From an uncultured Bacillota bacterium (GTDB taxonomy: Bacteria; Bacillota; Clostridia; Peptostreptococcales; Anaerovoracaceae), in NCBI GenBank assembly GCA_946541435.1, contig CAMNJK010000124.1, positions 1 through 5,343 on the forward strand: 5,343 nt of DNA, in the 5' to 3' direction. Below, one piece after another: positions 1 through 4,150 of this stretch. Below the pieces are notes generated by a model. It had not been told where the DNA came from and did no database searches. It was given only the letters and a program-made list of their open reading frames with translations. Every line of letters begins with the position of its first letter. Position 1 is the first letter of the stretch. The position numbers and the translations under genes are program-made.

Positions 1-489
1 GATCAGGCCCGGCGCCGAGCCTGTGCCGAACAGAGCCAGCCTGCCGATCTTCTCGAACCTGGGTCCGTAGATCTTGTACATGGCGCTGATGCTCTGCCAC
101 CATCCCAGGGTGGCCGGATCTTCCAGGACAGGCTCCTTCTCCGGATCGTAGAATTCGCTCTTCTTCCACATCTCATCCAGGGCTGTCGTTCCGGCGTAGT
201 CCTGGTAGTTTGCCTTCACGATCAGGGCAGCCTCCAGCACGTTCTCCGTGCACTCCAGGGGCAGGCCGTTCAGGATCAGGTCGACGCCTTCCGCCGCCTT
301 GACGATGCTGTCCAGGTCATGGGCATCCACGATGGCGCCCCGGCCTTTTTTCAGCTGGCTGACGATGCTTTCCACCGCCTGCGGATCGAAGTCCGCGCAG
401 ATGATCTCCTCTACATTGGGTTCATTGTCAAGCTTTCTGGCGGCCGTGCTTCCCTGCGCGCCCACGCCCAGCACTAAAATCTTCTTCAT
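1..489 (-). CDS. Saccharopine dehydrogenase-like NAD(P)-dependent oxidoreductase, C-terminus cut off by window edge
   Basis: Only the first 163 residues are present; the frame stays open to base 1. The ATG at 489 is preceded by GAGG with a 5-base gap. The protein starts with a Rossmann dinucleotide-binding fold: GVGAQG at residues 8-13 follows a hydrophobic strand, and the second strand ends in IICAD (Asp33). An acidic residue there usually favours NAD(H), which is inference. NGLPLE (74-79), NYQDYA (94-99) and GTGSAPG (155-161) all recur in the complete paralogue upstream (698-2005). By hand alignment about half of the first 100 residues are identical. Compared with that paralogue it carries about 22 extra residues (roughly 111-132, acidic and proline-containing) between the Trp after NYQD and the GTGSAPG loop. 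The family reduces or oxidises secondary-amine adducts such as saccharopine or carboxynorspermidine; the substrate here is unknown. It lies downstream of its paralogue but behind a terminator, so it is probably transcribed from its own promoter. Confidence 0.88.
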   Translation of the reverse strand, partial: MKKILVLGVGAQGSTAARKLDNEPNVEEIICADFDPQAVESIVSQLKKGRGAIVDAHDLDSIVKAAEGVDLILNGLPLECTENVLEAALIVKANYQDYAGTTALDEMWKKSEFYDPEKEPVLEDPATLGWWQSISAMYKIYGPRFEKIGRLALFGTGSAPGLI

Positions 490-568
490 TGTAACCTCGA
501 TTCTTTTTAATACATCATCCCATGACCTGTCATGAGATGTCTCCACTGTTCATTCCAAATACTTCACC

Positions 569-598
569 AGTATACTACGTTTGCCCGTGATTTGCCAG
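569..598 (-). promoter_or_regulatory. Candidate sigma-70/sigma-A promoter for the partial dehydrogenase gene
   Basis: On the minus strand CTGGCA (593-598, four of six matches to TTGACA) is followed after 18 bases by TATACT (569-574, five of six matches to TATAAT). Transcription would start near 562 and give a leader of about 73 bases before the ATG at 489. The site lies just past the terminator of the upstream paralogue, where a new promoter would be needed. The -35 match is modest, so the call rests mainly on the -10 box and the position. Confidence 0.45.
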
Positions 599-606
599 CC
601 CACGGG
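584..606. repeat. Short inverted repeat flanking the -35 box of the candidate promoter
   Basis: CCCGTG (584-589) and CACGGG (601-606) are perfect 6-base inverted arms around an 11-base gap. The gap contains the proposed -35 hexamer (593-598). Such a placement would suit a repressor operator, but 6-base arms can arise by chance in GC-rich DNA, so this is only a candidate. Confidence 0.3.
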
Positions 607-624
607 AACGCCAGCCTTTGCGGC

Positions 625-664
625 AAAAATAAGAACTGCTTCGGGGCTCAAAAGCCCCGAAGCA
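625..664 (-). terminator. Rho-independent terminator of the 435-residue dehydrogenase gene
   Basis: A perfect 12-bp stem (637-648 paired with 653-664, core GGGGCT/AGCCCC) closes a 4-base loop. Read on the minus strand it is followed by GTTCTTATTTTTG, a T-rich run ending at 625. It begins 34 bases after the stop codon at 698-700. It separates the two paralogous dehydrogenase genes into different transcription units. The opposite strand has no T-run after the stem, so it acts on the minus strand only. Confidence 0.9.
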
Positions 665-697
665 TTCACTGACGCTTTCGCGTTATTTCCATTCTGT

Positions 698-2005
698 TTA
701 CGGAAGTTCCACCGGTGTGATCGTCGGATGCTCCCACCACTCCACGTATTCTTTGGCCTTGGGCGCGTTCTTGTAGTAAGGATCGTCGTAGATGATCCTT
801 CTCTCGATGGTGATATCCAGTTCCTTGGCGTATTCCAGATACTTGTCGTTGGCCTCGTCGGTCAGTTCCGCGGAGGAAATGAATCCGGTCTGATTCAGTT
901 CATCATTGACAAAGAGCTTGGTGAACAGGAAGCCGCCCTGTCCTGTGATGTACTGCTCGCCGGTGACGCCGAATCTCTCGAAGGATTCCACGAATCCGGG
1001 GGCGAAAAGATGGGATTCCACACGGACATCCTTGCCGTCCTTCTTACCCATGGCCTCAACAACGAATGCTCCGGTATCGGAAACCAGACCCTCGTCGATG
1101 ATCTCCTGGATCTCACGGGCAAAACGCGGCGGATGCGGCAGATAGCTCAGGATGATCTCGTGTGTATTCACGGTCTGGCCGTTGATCTCCACCGGATCAC
1201 GCTTGAGCAGACCGGCTCTTGCCAGAGGCTCCGCGAATTCGATGCCCACACCGCCGTACTTGAAGTAAGCGTTCCTGCATCCCTTGAAGAGATCATCCGC
1301 TCTCATGCCCACATAGAAGGGCTCATCGTGGGCGTGCTCCACGAACCGGACCGGATATCCCACATAATCGAAGTCCCGGACGATGGGCAGGCTGAAGGGC
1401 TTGGTGTTGACCATCTTCCCGTCGATCCATGCCACCGGCAGGTCGTCCATATCGTTCAGGGCCGTCACAGGAGACCACCAGTAGGGCTGGAACCGCTTGG
1501 CTTCCACGCCTTCATAAACCATCATGTTGATGGTATCGCACTCATCGATGTCCTTCATGGTGTCTCTGGCAACGACGCACATGGTACCCGGCGCGGAACC
1601 TGTTCCCATGATGGCCAGCTTGCCGATGGCCTTGAACTTCTCATTGTATTCCGTCAGCAGTCTGTACATGCACTTTTCCCAGGTATCCTCGAAGCCTTCC
1701 GGCGCAGCGAAGTCCTGATAGTTGCACTTTGCCTCCAGGGCAGCGTCGATGACGTTCTTGCCGAATTCCAGCGGCAGCGCGTTGACCACCAGATCGCATC
1801 CCGCCAGGAGCGGTACGATCTGTTCGATATGGGACGCGTCACAGTGCCATCCTTCCGCCTTGGTCAGGCTGGCGGCCAGTTCCTTGGCAGCAGCCTCGTC
1901 ATAGTCTGCGCAGATGATCTTGTCCACATTCGGTTCCAGATCCAGTCTCTTGGCCACAGTGGTGCCCTGGGCGCCTGTGCCCAGCACTAATACTTTCTTA
2001 CCCAT
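698..2005 (-). CDS. Saccharopine dehydrogenase family protein (complete, 435 aa)
   Basis: This is a complete NAD(P)-dependent oxidoreductase of the saccharopine dehydrogenase/reductase-like superfamily. AAGGAG stands 9 bases before the ATG at 2005. The Rossmann domain has GTGAQG at residues 9-14 and IICAD ending the second strand (Asp34), suggesting NAD(H) use. Further family-like segments are NALPLE (75-80), NYQDFA (95-100) and GTGSAPG (134-140), the last matching the G-x-x-x-x-P-G loop that leads into the catalytic C-terminal domain. The remaining ~290 residues fit the mixed alpha/beta C-terminal domain of such enzymes, with WWSP at 176-179. Length fits the 380-450 typical of the family. 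Known members act on saccharopine (lysine pathways), carboxynorspermidine or homospermidine; the sequence does not decide among these. It is cytosolic, with no signal peptide or membrane segment. It is divergent from the AraC-type gene at 2221, its likely regulator, and ends in a strong terminator. A close paralogue lies downstream on the same strand. Confidence 0.92.
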   Translation of the reverse strand: MGKKVLVLGTGAQGTTVAKRLDLEPNVDKIICADYDEAAAKELAASLTKAEGWHCDASHIEQIVPLLAGCDLVVNALPLEFGKNVIDAALEAKCNYQDFAAPEGFEDTWEKCMYRLLTEYNEKFKAIGKLAIMGTGSAPGTMCVVARDTMKDIDECDTINMMVYEGVEAKRFQPYWWSPVTALNDMDDLPVAWIDGKMVNTKPFSLPIVRDFDYVGYPVRFVEHAHDEPFYVGMRADDLFKGCRNAYFKYGGVGIEFAEPLARAGLLKRDPVEINGQTVNTHEIILSYLPHPPRFAREIQEIIDEGLVSDTGAFVVEAMGKKDGKDVRVESHLFAPGFVESFERFGVTGEQYITGQGGFLFTKLFVNDELNQTGFISSAELTDEANDKYLEYAKELDITIERRIIYDDPYYKNAPKAKEYVEWWEHPTITPVELP

Positions 2006-2128
2006 AACTCTGAACTCCTTTTTTGAATTCCTGATGTATTTTCCGGCCCCTGCTTCAGCCTCCGGCCTCCGCGGAAAGCCTCTCCTTTGGTTTCTATGTT
2101 TAAATTATCTGACAGTAATCCGGGGAAT

Positions 2129-2156
2129 TCTATAGCCGTTTTTTATCATTTGTGAC
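2129..2156 (-). promoter_or_regulatory. Candidate promoter for the 435-residue dehydrogenase gene
   Basis: On the minus strand GTCACA (2151-2156, four of six matches to the -35 consensus) is followed after 16 bases by TATAGA (2129-2134). This would give a leader of roughly 117 bases. An alternative -10 box, GATAAT at 2104-2109, has a better hexamer but no recognisable -35. A promoter without a good -35 would be expected if the divergent AraC-type protein activates it. The choice between the two is unresolved. Confidence 0.3.
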
Positions 2157-2172
2157 TTTTTTTAACGAAAAT

Positions 2173-2201
2173 TTGACTACAATCAGGAAATCACGTATCA
2201 T
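2173..2201 (+). promoter_or_regulatory. Promoter of the AraC-type regulator gene
   Basis: TTGACT (2173-2178) and TATCAT (2196-2201) each match the housekeeping consensus at five of six positions and are separated by the optimal 17 bases. The predicted start of transcription is near 2208, directly at the Shine-Dalgarno sequence, so the leader would be only about 13 bases. An alternative -10, TACAAT at 2178-2183, would give a longer leader but lacks a good -35. Confidence 0.65.
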
Positions 2202-2208
2202 AAAGACC

Positions 2209-2214
2209 AGGAGG
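2209..2214 (+). promoter_or_regulatory. Ribosome binding site fixing the AraC-type start codon
   Basis: A perfect AGGAGG lies 6 bases before the ATG at 2221. The frame is open further upstream to a GTG at 2152, but that codon lacks a comparable site and would place the promoter at 2173-2201 inside the coding region. The start at 2221 is therefore preferred. Confidence 0.9.
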
Positions 2215-2220
2215 TCCATC

Positions 2221-3387
2221 ATGGAAATACTGAACAAAACCATCCAATACCGTCCCGGCATCCCGGTGGAGGCCAGCCTTTGCAGAGTGGACCGGGCGCT
2301 CCCCCACCGCCATCCCAGCGACCTGGAGATCGTCTGCTGCCTGGAGGGCAAGGTGCATCTGGTGGCTTCCGACCAGCAGGCCACCCTGCTGCCGGGCCAG
2401 ATCCACTCCATCGATCACGAAGACATCCACTATCTCTACTCCGACACGGAAAACCTGGTGCTGATCTTCCATCTGGATCTGAAGAACATCCCCTACGACT
2501 GGGACCAGATCAGGTACGTATTTTTCGCCTGTGAAAGCAACCACTGCTACGCCTACCAGCAGACTGCCATGGACGCGGTCAAGGACGCGATCCTCTCCTT
2601 CTCCTACGGCTATCTCACCGGCGACTATACCCCGGAGATGTACGAGGGGCCGGTGGAATTCTTTTCCTTCTATCTGCTGGAATACTTCAACTGGTTCAAC
2701 TACGAGAACCAGGACGTTTACATGAATGAAGATCTCTACGAGCGCTTTCACCGGGTGCTGGCCTACTGCATGGACCACTACGACCAGAAGATCACCATCT
2801 CCCAGCTGGCTGCCCAGGAGCACATCAGCAAGAACTACTTCTCCCAGTTCATCAGCCATACAGTCTTCCGCAGCTTCAGCACCATGATCAAATACATCCG
2901 CTGCTACAATGCGGAGTACCTGCTGCTGACCACGGACAAACCCAATGCGGAGATCGCCTATGAATGCGGTTTCTCCGATCCCAAATACTTTTACGCTGCC
3001 TTCCGGCAGCTCTGGGGCCGCACCCCCAGCGAACACCGGGCCGCCTATGAGAACTATTACCGGAGCTGCCTGGAACACTATGCGAAATCGGAGCGTTCAG
3101 AGAATGCGGAGAATGCAGAGAATGCAAAGGCTGGCGGGGTCATGCCCGCCGATGCTGCTGAGGGAGCCTTCTCCGATGCCCTGCCGGTTTCCGGCGAATC
3201 GCATCATTTCCCCCTCCATGGCGATGAGATTCCGGGACAGAAACGGCTGTCCGATGAAGATGCCGCCCATGTGCTCCGGTCTGTGATGGCAGACTGGCAC
3301 CTGAAGAAGACCTTCGGCCCGGAAGAAAACGAACAGGATCCGGAGGCGGAACGGCCCCGGACCATCTACTTTGCGGAACGGATCTGA
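2221..3387 (+). CDS. AraC-family transcriptional regulator with N-terminal cupin-like domain and a long C-terminal tail
   Basis: The 388-residue protein starts at the ATG behind AGGAGG. Residues ~14-86 resemble the cupin-like ligand-binding domain of AraC-type regulators, with an H-x-H-x4-E pattern (His29, His31, Glu36) and a later LLPGQIHSI strand-turn. Residues ~90-170 form a helical linker rich in aromatic residues. Residues ~176-277 are a typical AraC/XylS double helix-turn-helix: the first HTH is around ITISQLAAQEHISKNYFSQF (191-210), and the second includes IAYECGFSDPKYFYAAFRQL (245-264) followed by GRTPSEHR. The family binds promoter DNA, usually as a dimer, and mostly activates genes for carbon or nitrogen compound use. 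Most members end shortly after the HTH. This one continues for ~110 hydrophilic residues, including a triple Glu-Asn-Ala repeat (294-302) and a charged end, with no domain I recognise. It is divergent from the 435-residue dehydrogenase gene, its probable target (inference). Its stop lies 19 bases from the stop of the convergent peptidase-like gene. Confidence 0.95.
   Translation: MEILNKTIQYRPGIPVEASLCRVDRALPHRHPSDLEIVCCLEGKVHLVASDQQATLLPGQIHSIDHEDIHYLYSDTENLVLIFHLDLKNIPYDWDQIRYVFFACESNHCYAYQQTAMDAVKDAILSFSYGYLTGDYTPEMYEGPVEFFSFYLLEYFNWFNYENQDVYMNEDLYERFHRVLAYCMDHYDQKITISQLAAQEHISKNYFSQFISHTVFRSFSTMIKYIRCYNAEYLLLTTDKPNAEIAYECGFSDPKYFYAAFRQLWGRTPSEHRAAYENYYRSCLEHYAKSERSENAENAENAKAGGVMPADAAEGAFSDALPVSGESHHFPLHGDEIPGQKRLSDEDAAHVLRSVMADWHLKKTFGPEENEQDPEAERPRTIYFAERI
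3100..3126 (+). repeat. Three tandem copies of a 9-base repeat inside the AraC-type gene
   Basis: GAGAATGCG is followed by two copies of GAGAATGCA, in frame, encoding Glu-Asn-Ala three times. The repeat sits just after the DNA-binding domain, at the start of the hydrophilic tail. The unit is a multiple of three, so copy-number changes by slippage would keep the frame. Confidence 0.9.
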
Positions 3388-3406
3388 AGCCGGAGCATGG
3401 GTCCGG

Positions 3407-4012
3407 TCACACCTCGCTGATCAGCACCAGGCCGCCCCGTTCCAGCTCTCCGGTGTCCCAGAATTCGTTGAAATTCAGCCAATGTTCCTTGCCGTAGGTG
3501 ACCGCCTTGACATAACATATGTTCTGTTTTAGCTCATATCCCACCAGCAGGAACCAGTGCCATTCGAAGAAATTGAACTTTTTATCCTGATGCTTCAGCA
3601 TCAGCATGGGAACGGGCATATCGTGATCGATCCGGTCCAGGACCGCAGCCTGCGCCTCCGCAAAGGGCCGGTAGCCGTCCAGGCCTTCCATGGTGAAGCC
3701 TTCGATCTCGCTGTACTCCAGATAGATGGAAGCGCCCTCCATGAAGGTTTTCAGATCCTTGATGCCGCTCTCCCGCGGTCTGAGATAGGGTTTCATCATC
3801 ATGCCGAATTTCCGGTAGTCCCGTTTCGACAGCCGATTCGGATCATAGGGATAGCACTCCGTCCTGCCCCGGCACAATGCCTGATACATCAGAAAATCAC
3901 AGAATGTCAGCGCGCCGCAGCCGCCGATGTGCATCCAGGGGTCCAGAAACCAGCTCTGGCTTCCGCCCACGTGACCATCGATATGAAAATATGGCAGTTC
4001 TTTACGACACAT
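3407..4012 (-). CDS. Papain-like (C39-like) cysteine peptidase family protein, function unknown
   Basis: The 201-residue protein starts at the ATG at 4012, with GGGAG 6 bases upstream. Its residue pattern fits a papain-fold cysteine peptidase of the C39-like group. Gln19 in GGSQSWF could form the oxyanion hole. Cys32 in GGCGALTFCDF is the likely nucleophile at the start of a helix. His152 in EWHWFLLVGY matches the 'H-x-hydrophobic strand-G-Y' block that carries the catalytic His. The third catalytic residue, usually Asp or Asn in a following strand, is not obvious: the expected place reads YVKAVTYGKEHWLNF. Known C39-like domains cleave leader peptides or other substrates, but this one has no signal peptide, transmembrane segment or ABC transporter fusion and should be cytosolic. 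It is a single gene between the GltA/NfnB-type gene, which ends at a terminator, and the convergent regulator. The neighbours give no clue to its substrate. The fold assignment rests on motifs only; it could be an inactive relative. Confidence 0.75.
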   Translation of the reverse strand: MCRKELPYFHIDGHVGGSQSWFLDPWMHIGGCGALTFCDFLMYQALCRGRTECYPYDPNRLSKRDYRKFGMMMKPYLRPRESGIKDLKTFMEGASIYLEYSEIEGFTMEGLDGYRPFAEAQAAVLDRIDHDMPVPMLMLKHQDKKFNFFEWHWFLLVGYELKQNICYVKAVTYGKEHWLNFNEFWDTGELERGGLVLISEV

Positions 4013-4054
4013 CTTCGTCTCCCCTTTTCCTGACCGATTGAGCCTGCGCTCTTG

Positions 4055-4060
4055 ACTATA
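4055..4060 (-). promoter_or_regulatory. Possible -10 box for the peptidase-like gene
   Basis: TATAGT on the minus strand matches the -10 consensus at five of six positions and lies 42 bases before the ATG at 4012. There is no convincing -35: the expected place falls inside the upstream terminator hairpin. The peptidase-like gene needs a promoter here if that terminator is efficient, but the evidence is thin. Confidence 0.25.
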
Positions 4061-4067
4061 GTTTACG

Positions 4068-4115
4068 AAAAAGCTGCGGCCTCCGCAAGTTCTTTACGGA
4101 ATGCCGCAGCTTTTT
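4068..4115 (-). terminator. Rho-independent terminator of the GltA/NfnB-type gene, hairpin usable in both directions
   Basis: A 13-bp stem pairs 4068-4080 with 4103-4115 (core AGCTGCGGC/GCCGCAGCT). Inside it a second 4-bp stem (4082-4085 with 4097-4100) extends the hairpin past a small internal loop. The A-run on one side and T-run on the other put a T-tract after the stem on either strand: five T on minus, six on plus (4111-4116). It starts 35 bases after the GltA/NfnB-type stop codon (4151-4153), so its main job is on the minus strand. No plus-strand gene leads into it. Confidence 0.9.
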
Positions 4116-4150
4116 TCGAGTATGTTCTATAAGCTGCTACGCTTTGGAAG

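Noticed and set aside
581..1990. Plus-strand open frame of 469 codons, longer than the dehydrogenase gene it lies opposite
   Set aside because: It runs antisense through nearly all of the 435-residue dehydrogenase, whose motifs, ribosome binding site and terminator are clear. It has no ribosome binding site, starts near the other gene's promoter, and its translation matches no family I know. Long antisense frames are common in GC-rich genes.
2152..2220. GTG at 2152 as an earlier start for the AraC-type protein
   Set aside because: It would add 23 residues with no family resemblance and put the near-consensus promoter inside the gene. The ATG at 2221 has a perfect AGGAGG.
2191..3078. Minus-strand open frame of 295 codons opposite the AraC-type gene
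   Set aside because: It is a shadow of the regulator's codon bias: a Val/Gly/His-rich translation with no recognisable domain and no ribosome binding site.
3390..3406. Small inverted repeat CCGGA/TCCGG between the convergent stop codons
   Set aside because: The stem is only 5 bp and there is no T-tract on either strand, so it is not supported as a terminator. How the two convergent transcripts end is not visible.
3557..4033. Plus-strand open frame of 158 codons opposite the peptidase-like gene
   Set aside because: It overlaps the peptidase-like gene in antisense. The minus-strand frame has the ribosome binding site and the Cys/His motifs; this one has neither.
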